NCBI RefSeq assembly: GCF_000732925.1
Contig: NZ_CP008953.1
Span: forward strand, 6,138,001 to 6,202,000
Length of the DNA: 64,000 nt
Direction of reading: 5' to 3'
From: Amycolatopsis japonica
GTDB lineage: Bacteria; Actinomycetota; Actinomycetes; Mycobacteriales; Pseudonocardiaceae
The position numbers and the translations under genes were made by a program. Under the pieces are notes generated by a model that was given only the letters and a program-made list of their open reading frames with translations, did not search any database and was not told the origin of the DNA. Within the stretch, counting starts at the first letter, position 1. Every line of letters begins with the position of its first letter. Positions 26,401 through 33,845 of this stretch are shown here, one piece after another.

Positions 26401-26524
26401 AGCCAGATAGTGCCATCAGCACGGCGCGCATGTGCGTCACTCTGAGCAGGTCACTGTTCGCTTGTCGCGAACCAACAATTTCGACAGGGTAAACGGGAAG
26501 CGGTGGTTCACTCGGTCAGCGTCG

Positions 26525-27055
26525 TCAGTCTGGAAGTTGTTCGACCAGTTTTTCGTGTACCAACCTGGCGGCGGCCACCCACGTCGGAAAGGGCGCGTCG
26601 TTCTCGGCCGCCTGCCGCAGGGTTTGCGTGGCCACCTCCAGCACGAGGGCGTCACACCAGCGCAACTGCGCGCCGATCCCGGCGCGAATCGCGTCGACGT
26701 CGATACGACGCCGCTGGATCGCGTCCGCCATGCGCACGAGGAATCCGATGTACATGGTCAGGTGCTGATGGGTGTTGAGTTCTCCTTCAAGCTCGCCGCG
26801 GTAGTAGTCCCGGTCGCCGGGGTACCAGAAACCGCCTGCCACCTGTGCGGCGGTGACGTCGCCGTCCGACATCCGAGCTCGGAGATGCTCGAGGGCGATC
26901 CGGTGCGCCAGGAACGTGACGGACAGGAACTCCGTCATCAGGTGGTTCGTGGTGCTCTGCCGGTCCGCCCGCCGCGCGAGATAGAGGGACGAGGTGAAAC
27001 CGCCGACCGAACCGAAGAAGGCGCCGAGCGCGGCAGTCACAAACGGAAGCCACAT
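26525..27055 (-). CDS. Hypothetical membrane-anchored protein
   Basis: The 176-residue protein begins with a hydrophobic segment (WLPFVTAALGAFFGSVGGFTSSLYLA, about residues 2-27). A charged helical cytoplasmic-type region with QSTTNHLMTEFLS and TWVAAARLVHEKLVEQLPD follows. I do not recognise the family. One N-terminal anchor and a helical body are all that can be seen. It sits between tRNA-Asn and the broken macro-domain gene on the same strand, but gaps of 96 and 124 bases make an operon unlikely. Confidence 0.6.
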   Translation of the reverse strand: MWLPFVTAALGAFFGSVGGFTSSLYLARRADRQSTTNHLMTEFLSVTFLAHRIALEHLRARMSDGDVTAAQVAGGFWYPGDRDYYRGELEGELNTHQHLTMYIGFLVRMADAIQRRRIDVDAIRAGIGAQLRWCDALVLEVATQTLRQAAENDAPFPTWVAAARLVHEKLVEQLPD

Positions 27056-27121
27056 TCACCGAATCTACCGAGAACCGCCGACCAGAGCGCACCAAATCGC
27101 CCCCAGAGCCCGGACACGAAG

Positions 27122-27148
27122 AAGGCCCAGGTCGATGACCTGGGCCTT
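27122..27148 (-). terminator. 12-bp hairpin downstream of tRNA-Asn
   Basis: AAGGCCCAGGTC (27122-27133) and GACCTGGGCCTT (27137-27148) form a perfect stem with a 3-base loop, 3 bases past the tRNA 3' end on the minus strand and followed there by CTTC. This is a convincing intrinsic-type terminator for the tRNA. Confidence 0.8.
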
Positions 27149-27151
27149 GTG

Positions 27152-27224
27152 CTCCCCCGCTTGGACTCGAACCAAGAACCCTCCGGTTAACAGCCGAATG
27201 CTCTGCCAGTTGAGCTACAGGGGA
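27152..27224 (-). tRNA. tRNA-Asn (GTT)
   Basis: The 73-base cloverleaf folds completely. The acceptor TCCCCTG pairs with CGGGGGA (one G-T pair), the discriminator is G, the T-arm is CTTGG-TTCGAGT-CCAAG, and the anticodon loop CTGTTAA carries GTT (27189-27191). CCA is not encoded. No integrase or repeated tRNA 3' end was seen, so there is no sign that it serves as an attachment site. Confidence 0.95.
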
Positions 27225-27387
27225 TTGTGCTCCGTACCAGCCGGATCGCTCCGACCGATGAGAGAACTTTAGCCCATGCCCTCCGGCGGCCCCACACCCA
27301 CCCCCCACTTTCGACATCACCTCGTCAAGCTCGCGTTTTGAGGGACAATGACAGCCGGAGCAAGATCGAACGGAGGCGTGGACTCGG

Positions 27388-27567
27388 ATGAAGATGTTCC
27401 TGCTGGGTGCGGCCGCGGGCTACGTGCTGGGCGCGAAGGCCGGCCGCGGGCGGTACGAGCAGATCGTGCGGACCTACCGCAAGATCGCCGACCACCCCAT
27501 GGTGCAGGGCGCCGCCGGGGTCGCTCGCGCCAAGGTCGGTGAGCGGTTCGGGCGGCCTCAGCGCTGA
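27388..27567 (+). CDS. Small YtxH-like conserved protein
   Basis: The 59-residue protein reads MKMFLLGAAAGYVLGAKAGRGRYEQ and ends RFGRPQR. The GxxxGYxxGAKAGRERYEQI pattern is a well-conserved actinobacterial small protein with a short glycine-rich hydrophobic N-terminus (membrane-associating) and a basic amphipathic tail. Its function is unknown. ATG 27388 follows CGGAGG at 27371-27376. It converges on the methyltransferase gene, with a hairpin between them. Confidence 0.7.
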   Translation: MKMFLLGAAAGYVLGAKAGRGRYEQIVRTYRKIADHPMVQGAAGVARAKVGERFGRPQR

Positions 27568-27577
27568 TCCTGGGCCG

Positions 27578-27618
27578 AAGGGGCCTTTCGCCGCGTCTGA
27601 CGTGGCGAAAGGGCCCTT
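27578..27618. repeat. Palindrome between convergent genes
   Basis: Arms 27578-27595 and 27601-27618 pair with two mismatches (core GGCCTTTCGCC / GGCGAAAGGGCC). The element spans the gap between the small YtxH-like gene and the methyltransferase stop at 27617. It shares the AAGG..CTTTCGCCGCGTC style of the element at 60024-60079 and probably serves as a bidirectional terminator. Confidence 0.65.
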
Positions 27619-28381
27619 AGCCCACGACGGCGACCACGAAGACGCGCCGGAACTCGAACCAGGTGGTCCCGTCGGGGCGTGGCGGGTAGGCCTCGTCCAG
27701 TTTGCGGGCGAGCTGCGCGCGGAAACGGTCCCAGTCGTCCCCGCGCAAGGCCTCCTTGACCGGCAGCAGCGCGGTGCCGGTGATCCATTCGAGTACGGCG
27801 TCTTCCCCGGCCAGCCGCTGCAGGTACGTCGTCTCCCAGGCATCGACGGCGCAGCCAGCGTCGGCGAGCAGGTTCCCGTAGCCGAGCGGGCTTTCGACGG
27901 CATCGTTCTCCCGCAGGCCGATGTCGGCGAGGCGCGTGGCCCACTCTTCGGTGCGCGCGAGGGCGCGGGTCAGGGCGTGCGACGGGGCATCGAAGTTGCC
28001 GGGGACCTGGAACGCGAGCGTCGCCCCGGACGGCAGGAGGTCCACCCAGCGGCGGAGCAGGTCACGATGTTCCGGGACCCACTGGAGCACGGCGTTCGAG
28101 ATGACCACGTCGATGTCCGGTTCGGGCACCCAGTCGTTGACGTCGAGCACTCGCGCGTCGACACCCCGTGATCGTGCGGCTTCGACCATTTCGGGTGAAC
28201 TGTCGCTCGCTTCGATGATCGCGTCCGGCCAGCGTTCCGCCAGGCCGGCGGTCAGGTTTCCGGGCCCGCAGCCGAGGTCGACGACGCGGCGGGGCGCCTC
28301 GGCCGGTATCCGCCCGACGAGGTCATGGAACGGCCGTGCCCGCAGGTCGGCGTAGTCGAGGTACTTGACCGGATCCCACAC
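27617..28381 (-). CDS. tam: Trans-aconitate 2-methyltransferase
   Basis: The 254-residue protein matches Tam well. It opens MWDPVKYLDYADLRARPFHDLVGRI, has the SAM-binding motif VVDLGCGPGNLTAGLA (about 33-48), ISNAVLQWVPEH, and the C-terminal PVKEALRGDDWDRFRAQLARKLDEAYPPRPDGTTWFEFRRVF. Tam methylates trans-aconitate, a by-product that inhibits aconitase, using S-adenosylmethionine. The start ATG at 28381 matches the family N-terminus. It lies just downstream of the dnaG pair on the same strand but is separately placed by 15 bases, so co-transcription is possible. Confidence 0.88.
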   Translation of the reverse strand: MWDPVKYLDYADLRARPFHDLVGRIPAEAPRRVVDLGCGPGNLTAGLAERWPDAIIEASDSSPEMVEAARSRGVDARVLDVNDWVPEPDIDVVISNAVLQWVPEHRDLLRRWVDLLPSGATLAFQVPGNFDAPSHALTRALARTEEWATRLADIGLRENDAVESPLGYGNLLADAGCAVDAWETTYLQRLAGEDAVLEWITGTALLPVKEALRGDDWDRFRAQLARKLDEAYPPRPDGTTWFEFRRVFVVAVVG

Positions 28382-28396
28382 AGTACGAGCGTACTG

Positions 28397-28909
28397 CTAG
28401 CCGTTCGGCTTCGCCAGCTTCTTGGCCGCTTCCTCGGCGATCGCCTTGACCAGGTCGACGTCGGTGCCCGGATCGGGCCGTACCTGCAGCACCGTGCCGT
28501 CCTGGCCGGGGACCTTGCGCTCGACGAACCACGCTCCCCCGGTCCCGAAGTCCTTGCGGTGCCGCCCTCGGACCGAACCGTCCACCCGCTGTCGCACGAG
28601 GATCGGGACCTTGCCGGGCCGGGCGAGCTCGAACCGGACCGGCGTCTTGTCGGCCAGCAGCACGGCGTCCCCCGCCATGCCGGTCTCTTCGGATTCGGTC
28701 AGGGTCAGCACGCCGGTGGACCACGCCGCCTTGCCGACCAGATGCCAGCCGACCCGGCGCGGCCCCGGGATCCACAGTCCCAACGGCGTGACCAGCAGAT
28801 ATCCGCCGCCTTCGACCGCCGCGCTCCCGACGACGTGCTCGCCGTCGGCCAGCGTGCCGTCGAAATCCGCCGGGACACGGTCACCCAGCAGGTGACGCAG
28901 CCAGCCCAT
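28397..28909 (-). CDS. Conserved dnaG-linked hypothetical protein
   Basis: The 170-residue protein begins MGWLRHLLGDRVPADFDGTLADGEHVVG. It is rich in beta-strand pattern with repeated Trp/Gly (LGLWIPGPRRVGWHLVGKAAW), which suggests a PH-like or barrel domain of the kind seen in small actinobacterial proteins next to dnaG. The function is unknown. Its ATG follows the dnaG stop by two bases, giving tight translational coupling, so a link to primase expression is clear but a functional link is only inferred. Confidence 0.7.
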   Translation of the reverse strand: MGWLRHLLGDRVPADFDGTLADGEHVVGSAAVEGGGYLLVTPLGLWIPGPRRVGWHLVGKAAWSTGVLTLTESEETGMAGDAVLLADKTPVRFELARPGKVPILVRQRVDGSVRGRHRKDFGTGGAWFVERKVPGQDGTVLQVRPDPGTDVDLVKAIAEEAAKKLAKPNG

Positions 28910-28911
28910 GC

Positions 28912-30822
28912 TCAGTCCAATCCGCCGATGGCCTGTTCCTTCAGCGCCTTCCGGTACTGCTCGAGCGCGACGAGGTCGCCGAACAGCGCGCGGTAGTCGT
29001 CCGGCGCCTCGACCGGGGAAAGCCGCTGGAGTTTCGACTTGATCTCGTTGATCTGGCGGCCGACCAGGCTTTCCTGCACCGCCGCGAGCTGCGCGGAGAT
29101 GTAGCGCGAGTCGACCTCGCCCTTGGCGCGCAACGGTTCCACCGAAAGCTCGCTGAGCACGCGCCGCACCGTGCCCTGCGGGCAGTGCGGCGCGGCCGCG
29201 TCGAGCAGGGCGGGGCCGGTCAGCCCGGAGCCCGCTCCCCCGGCGGACAGCAGCGCCTTGTGGATGGCGACGTAAACCGGATGAGTGAACGCGTCCTCGG
29301 GCAGCGCGTCGTACTCGGCTCCGGCGATCATCGGCTGCTGCAGTGCCGCCTTGAGCGCCTCGCGCTGCGCGATGAACCGCGGATCGCCGGGTGCGGGCCG
29401 GGGCAGGTCCTCCTCGGCGGTGGCGGTCGCGGTGGCCGCGGCGGCCGGGCGCCGGACCTCGACGGTGGCGGAGCGTTTCGCCGCCGCCCCGGCGCTGCCG
29501 CGCACCCGGTTCACCACCTGCGCCGCGTCCTGCCAGCCGACCCACCAGGCGAGTTTCGACGCGTAGCCGTCGCGGCTGGCGCGGTCCTTGATCCCCGCGA
29601 CCATCGGAACGGTCTTCTGCAGCGCCGCGACCTGGCCGTCGACGGAGTCGAGGTCGAAGGCCTTGAGCATGCTCTTGATCGCGAACTCGAACAGCGGGAT
29701 CCGCCGCGCGACCAGGTCCCGCACCGCGGTGTCGCCCTTGGCGAGCCGCAGTTCGCACGGGTCCATGCCGTCGGGCGCGACCGCGATGTAGGTCTGCCCG
29801 GCGAAGGTCTGGTCGCCCTCGAAGGCCTTCAACGCCGCTTTCTGCCCGGCTTCGTCACCGTCGAAGGTGAAGATCACTTCGCCGCGGAAGGCGTCGTCGT
29901 CCATCATCAGCCGCCGAAGAACCTTCATGTGGTCCTCGCCGAACGCCGTCCCCGAGGACGCGACGGCCGTCGGGACCCCGGCGGCGTGCATCGCCATCAC
30001 GTCGGTGTAGCCCTCGACGACGACGACCTGGTGCCGCTTCGCGATCTCGCGTTTCGCCAGGTCGAGGCCGAACATCACCTGCGACTTCTTGTAGATCGGC
30101 GATTCCGCGGTGTTCAGGTACTTCGCCGAGACACGGTCGTCGTCGTAGAGGCGCCGCGCGCCGAACCCGACCACCTCGTTGCCGACGTCGCGGATGGGCC
30201 ACAGCAGCCGCCGGTTGAACCGGTCCATCGGCCCGCGCTGCCCCTCCTTGGCCAGCCCGGCCGTGAGCAGTTCCTTGACCTCGAACCCGCGGTTGAGCAG
30301 ATGTTTGGTGAGTTTGTCCCAGCCCGCCGGCGCGTACCCGCAGCCGAACGTCTGCGCCGCGGCGGAGTCGAAACCCCGTTCCGACAGGAAGTCCCGCGCC
30401 GCACGCGCGTCCGGGGTGAGCAGCTGCTCGGCGTAGAACTCCTGGGCCGCGCGGTGCGCCTCGATCAGCCGGGCGCGGGTACCGCGATCACGCTGGACGC
30501 TTCCGCCGCCGCCTTCGTAGGTCAGCCGGAAACCCACACGATCCGCGAGCCGCTCGACGGCCTCCACGAACGAGATCAGGTCCATCTTCTGGATGAACTT
30601 GATCACGTCACCGCCTTCGCCACAGCCGAAGCAGTGGAAGGTGCCGTGGGTGGGGCGCACGTTGAACGACGGGGTCTTCTCGTTGTGGAACGGGCAAAGC
30701 CCTTTCAGGCTGCCCCCGCCCGCGCTGCGCAGCGCCACGTAATCACCGATGACCTCGTCGATCCGGTTGCGCTCGCGCACCTCCGCGATGTCGCTCTCCC
30801 GAATCCGTCCTGCCACGCTCAT
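28912..30822 (-). CDS. dnaG: DNA primase
   Basis: The 636-residue primase makes RNA primers for replication. It has a CHC2 zinc finger (C43, H46, C64, C67), a catalytic core with RFNRRLLWPIRDVGNEVVGFGAR, TOPRIM acidic motifs (VVVEGYTDVM and FTFDGDEAG), and a C-terminal DnaB-interaction region ending SKLQRLSPVEAPDDYRALFGDLVALEQYRKALKEQA. The start at 30822 gives the standard MSVAGRIRESDIAEVRERN opening; a longer frame upstream overlaps the ECF gene and is not real. In mycobacteria dgt and dnaG are neighbours; here about 5 kb of other genes separate them. Confidence 0.95.
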   Translation of the reverse strand: MSVAGRIRESDIAEVRERNRIDEVIGDYVALRSAGGGSLKGLCPFHNEKTPSFNVRPTHGTFHCFGCGEGGDVIKFIQKMDLISFVEAVERLADRVGFRLTYEGGGGSVQRDRGTRARLIEAHRAAQEFYAEQLLTPDARAARDFLSERGFDSAAAQTFGCGYAPAGWDKLTKHLLNRGFEVKELLTAGLAKEGQRGPMDRFNRRLLWPIRDVGNEVVGFGARRLYDDDRVSAKYLNTAESPIYKKSQVMFGLDLAKREIAKRHQVVVVEGYTDVMAMHAAGVPTAVASSGTAFGEDHMKVLRRLMMDDDAFRGEVIFTFDGDEAGQKAALKAFEGDQTFAGQTYIAVAPDGMDPCELRLAKGDTAVRDLVARRIPLFEFAIKSMLKAFDLDSVDGQVAALQKTVPMVAGIKDRASRDGYASKLAWWVGWQDAAQVVNRVRGSAGAAAKRSATVEVRRPAAAATATATAEEDLPRPAPGDPRFIAQREALKAALQQPMIAGAEYDALPEDAFTHPVYVAIHKALLSAGGAGSGLTGPALLDAAAPHCPQGTVRRVLSELSVEPLRAKGEVDSRYISAQLAAVQESLVGRQINEIKSKLQRLSPVEAPDDYRALFGDLVALEQYRKALKEQAIGGLD

Positions 30823-30867
30823 CACTCTAGTTCCCGCTCCCGGAGCGGTGTGCGGCACACTCGGGGA

Positions 30868-31806
30868 ATGAGCACCGCCCTGGACGAACTCGCCGGGAAC
30901 TTCGCCGCGCTGCGGCCTCATCTGGTGTCGGTCGCCTACCGGCTCACCGGCACGCTGTCCGACGCCGAGGACGCGGTCCAGGAGTCGTGGCTGCGCCTGA
31001 GCGGCATGGACGAACGCCGCCGCGCGGCCATCGAAGACCACAAAGGCTGGCTGACCACCGTCGTCAGCCGGATCTGCCTCGACCGGCTGCGGTCCGCGGT
31101 GGTGCGCCGTGAACGGTACGTCGGGGAATGGCTGCCCGAACCGGTCCTCGGCCCGCTGGGCACCCCGTCGTCGGAGGACCCGCTGGCCGTCGCCGTCCGC
31201 GACGACGGCATGCGCATGGCGGCGATGGTGGTCCTCGACCGGCTGACGCCGGAGCAGCGTGTCGCGTTCGTGCTGCACGACGCGTTTTCGGTGCCGTTCG
31301 GCGAGATCGCCGAGATCCTGGGCTGCACGACGGACGCCGCGCGCCAGCACGGTTCCCGCGGCCGCCGCGCGGTCGCCGACGCCGATCCGCCGCCGCGGAC
31401 GGCGCTCGCCGAGCAGCAGCAGATCATCGAGAAGTTCATGGCGGCGATGCTGACCGGGGACATCCAGGCGGTGGCGGAGGTCCTGCATCCCGACGTCGTC
31501 CTCGTCGGCGACGGTGGCGGCAAGGCGCGCACCGCGGTGCACACGGTCGCCGGGTTCGACAAGGTCACCCGGCTGTTCCAGGGTCTCATGCGGATGTACG
31601 ACCCGGCGGGGATGGACCAGGCGACGTTCGCGCTGGTCAACGGCGACCTCGGGGTCTACCTGCCGCCGCAGCCCGGTTCCGAGCGGTACCGGGCGCTCGA
31701 CGAGCACGTCGACGCGTTCTCCATCCGCGACGGGAAGATCGTGGCGATCTACGACATGGCGAACCCGGACAAGCTCACCGATGCGCGGACCCGCGTCGGC
31801 CTCTGA
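30868..31806 (+). CDS. ECF41-type sigma factor (SigJ-like)
   Basis: The 312-residue protein carries sigma region 2 (about 12-80) and region 4 (about 120-170, LTPEQRVAFVLHDAFSVPFGEIAEILGCT), then a SnoaL-like C-terminal domain. The three ECF41 hallmarks are all present: WLPEP in the linker (88-92), DGGGK (215-219) and NPDKL (299-303). In this group the fused domain replaces an anti-sigma factor. The carboxymuconolactone-decarboxylase gene that ECF41 factors usually control lies next to it in convergent orientation. ATG 30868 follows CGGGGA. It diverges from dnaG by 45 bases. Confidence 0.92.
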   Translation: MSTALDELAGNFAALRPHLVSVAYRLTGTLSDAEDAVQESWLRLSGMDERRRAAIEDHKGWLTTVVSRICLDRLRSAVVRRERYVGEWLPEPVLGPLGTPSSEDPLAVAVRDDGMRMAAMVVLDRLTPEQRVAFVLHDAFSVPFGEIAEILGCTTDAARQHGSRGRRAVADADPPPRTALAEQQQIIEKFMAAMLTGDIQAVAEVLHPDVVLVGDGGGKARTAVHTVAGFDKVTRLFQGLMRMYDPAGMDQATFALVNGDLGVYLPPQPGSERYRALDEHVDAFSIRDGKIVAIYDMANPDKLTDARTRVGL

Positions 31807-31858
31807 CCGCGTTTAGTCCTCTGAATGCGCCTGGGCGCATTCAGAGGACTAAACGCGG
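31807..31858. repeat. 25-bp perfect palindrome between ECF41 and CMD genes
   Basis: The arms 31807-31831 and 31834-31858 are perfectly complementary over 25 bp with a 2-base centre. They fill the gap between the sigma factor stop (31806) and the CMD stop (31864). It is a strong bidirectional terminator candidate, and its TTTAGTC/GACTAAA part recalls the palindrome at 10148-10171. Confidence 0.8.
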
Positions 31859-31863
31859 GTGGT

Positions 31864-32430
31864 TCAGGGGAGCGGGATCTTGCAGGCATCGCCCGACGTG
31901 AAGCCCTGCGCGGTGATGTCGAGCGCGCTGTTCATCCGGGCGCGCATGTTCTCGAGGCCGATCTGGTAGGTCAGCTCGATGACGCCCTTGCGGCCGAATT
32001 CGCGTTCCAGTTCGGCGACCTGCTCGTCGGTGGCGGTCACCGGGCTCGCGGTCATCGCGTCGGCGTACGCGAGCGCGAGCCGTTCCTGGTCGGTGAAAGC
32101 GGGCGACTTCGCGTAGTCGTCGATGTTCTTCAGCCGTTCGATGTCGAGCCCCTCGTGCAGTTGCAGCATGGTCCCGAAGTCGATGCACCACGAGCAGCCG
32201 AGCTGGGTCGCGACGCGGTACACGGCCAGCTCGCGCACGTTCGACGGCAGCGTCTTGCTGGCCTTCTCGGCCATCATCTCGTGCATGCCGTTCGCCCGCA
32301 GCAGGGCGGGATGGTGCGCGTAGACGGCCATCGGCTCGGGCACGGCGCCGAAACGCTTGCCGGCGAACCTGTAGAACAGCTTCAGCAGGAAGCCGGCTTC
32401 GGCGGTCTTCACGGCGGGAATGCGCGGCAT
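31864..32430 (-). CDS. Carboxymuconolactone decarboxylase/AhpD-like protein
   Basis: The 188-residue all-helical protein has the AhpD/CMD core with a redox CxxC pair, C79-S-W-C82, in RVATQLGCSWCIDFG, and a downstream acidic helix (ERLALAYADAMTASP). Such proteins act as peroxide-defence disulfide reductants or decarboxylases; the CxxC supports a redox role. It is the classic COE-group partner (CMD, oxidoreductase or epimerase) of ECF41 sigma factors. GAGGAGG precedes the ATG at 32430. An ECF41-like promoter lies at 32465-32491. Confidence 0.88.
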   Translation of the reverse strand: MPRIPAVKTAEAGFLLKLFYRFAGKRFGAVPEPMAVYAHHPALLRANGMHEMMAEKASKTLPSNVRELAVYRVATQLGCSWCIDFGTMLQLHEGLDIERLKNIDDYAKSPAFTDQERLALAYADAMTASPVTATDEQVAELEREFGRKGVIELTYQIGLENMRARMNSALDITAQGFTSGDACKIPLP

Positions 32431-32464
32431 GGTGTCCTCCTCGTGCGAGTGCGTTCACCGACTG

Positions 32465-32491
32465 GACGAGGCGGCCCGCACGGACGTGACA
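32465..32491 (-). promoter_or_regulatory. ECF41-like promoter of the CMD gene
   Basis: On the minus strand TGTCACG (32491-32485) and CGTC (32468-32465) are 16 bases apart, about 35 bases upstream of the CMD start codon. From memory, the ECF41 promoter consensus is TGTCACA with CGTC, so this fits six of seven -35 bases and all of the -10. It ties the neighbouring sigma factor to this gene. Confidence 0.7.
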
Positions 32492-32603
32492 GCACCGTCG
32501 GTGACGCGCGCCACCCTCACTTTTTAGCCTTTTCGCCGGAACCGCCAGTCGATCATCAAAGGTACGCTGGTGAGCTGGCACTTTCCTTCCACCGAGGAGG
32601 ACC

Positions 32604-33845
32604 ATGCTCGCCGTCGAGGATCCCGCCACCGGACAACGGATCACGGACGTCCCCGACTGCGGGCCCGCCGAGGTCGACAAAGCGGTACGCGCCGCGGCGG
32701 CCGCCTCCCCCGCCTGGCGCGCCACGGACCGGCGCGCGGCCTTGATGTCGTGCGCGGTCGTCGTCGAGGAGGCCGCGCCCGTGCTGGCCCCCGTTCTCAC
32801 CGAGGAGCAAGGGAAACCGCTTCGCGAAGCCGAGGCCGAGTTCGCCGGGGCGGCGGCACGCTTCCGGTACTTCGCCGGGGTTCGGCCCGGCTCCCGGGTC
32901 GCCGGTGACGGGCCGGTCGCCGCTCTCACGCCGTGGAACTTCCCCGTGCAGCTGGCCGTCGCGATGCTCGCACCGGCGTTCGCCGCGGGGAACACGGTGG
33001 TGCTCAAACCTTCACCGCGCACACCGCTCACCACACTGCATCTAGGGCGGATGCTGGCGGAAGTGCTGCCGCCGGGCGTGCTGACCGTGCTCACCGGCCA
33101 GGATCCCCTCGGCGAGCTCCTCATCGCCCATCCCGGGATCCGGCAGGTCGCCTTCACCGGCTCGGCCGAAACCGGGAAGCGGATGGCGGCCACGCCGGAA
33201 TGGCGACAGCTGGCGCTCGAACTGGGCGGCAACGATCCCGCGATCGTCCTTCCCGGCACCGATCCGGCCGCCATCGCGGAACGGCTCTTCTGGAGCGCTT
33301 TCGCCAACTGCGGGCAGATCGGCGTGGCGGTGGAACGGATCTACGCCGTCGGGCCGGTCTACGACGGTGTCGTCGAGGCGCTGGCGGCCGTGGCGACGGA
33401 AGTCGTGGTGGGCGACGGAAGGACGCCGGGAACGCAGATCGGCCCGGTGAACAACCGGCCGCGCCACGACCGCGTCACCGGTCTCACCGACGAAGCGCGG
33501 GCGAGTGGCGCGCGGATCGTCACCGGCGGACCGCTCGACGGGCCGGGGTACTTCTTCGCACCGGCGATCCTCGCCGAGGCGCACGACGGGATGCGGGTGG
33601 TGACCGAAGAGCAGTTCGGGCCGGTGCTTCCGGTCGTCCGATGCTCCACAGTGGACGAAGCCGTCGGGCTCGCGAACGCCACGGCGCCCGGCTTGTGCGG
33701 ATCGGTGTGGGGCTTGGACGAGGAGCACGCCGCCGAAGTCGCGGCACGGCTCGTCTGTGGCACGGTCCGGGTCAACGAACACCGCGCCGACGAGCCGTTC
33801 GCCGGCTCGCGGTGGTCCGCGAGCCGGGCCGGGCTCAGGGCGTGA
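32604..33845 (+). CDS. Aldehyde dehydrogenase-like protein lacking catalytic Cys
   Basis: The 413-residue protein has the NAD-dependent aldehyde dehydrogenase fold: PWNFPVQL, NTVVLKPSPRTP, FTGSAETGKRM, the LELGGNDP general-base motif with Glu206, and EEQFGPVLPV. In the catalytic motif (FxNxGQxC) it reads FANCGQIG, so residue 240 is Gly instead of the nucleophile Cys; a Cys lies four residues earlier. The C-terminus also stops soon after DEPFAGSRWS, about 40-60 residues short. It may be a decaying or non-catalytic homologue. GAGGAGG precedes ATG 32604. Its end overlaps the convergent gene by 11 bases. Confidence 0.8.
   Translation: MLAVEDPATGQRITDVPDCGPAEVDKAVRAAAAASPAWRATDRRAALMSCAVVVEEAAPVLAPVLTEEQGKPLREAEAEFAGAAARFRYFAGVRPGSRVAGDGPVAALTPWNFPVQLAVAMLAPAFAAGNTVVLKPSPRTPLTTLHLGRMLAEVLPPGVLTVLTGQDPLGELLIAHPGIRQVAFTGSAETGKRMAATPEWRQLALELGGNDPAIVLPGTDPAAIAERLFWSAFANCGQIGVAVERIYAVGPVYDGVVEALAAVATEVVVGDGRTPGTQIGPVNNRPRHDRVTGLTDEARASGARIVTGGPLDGPGYFFAPAILAEAHDGMRVVTEEQFGPVLPVVRCSTVDEAVGLANATAPGLCGSVWGLDEEHAAEVAARLVCGTVRVNEHRADEPFAGSRWSASRAGLRA

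Noticed and set aside
27152..27224. tRNA-Asn as an integration site
   Set aside because: No integrase, no duplicated tRNA end and no boundary in gene content were seen.
30823..31707. Upstream extension of dnaG
   Set aside because: It runs antisense through the ECF41 gene; the primase family starts at 30822.
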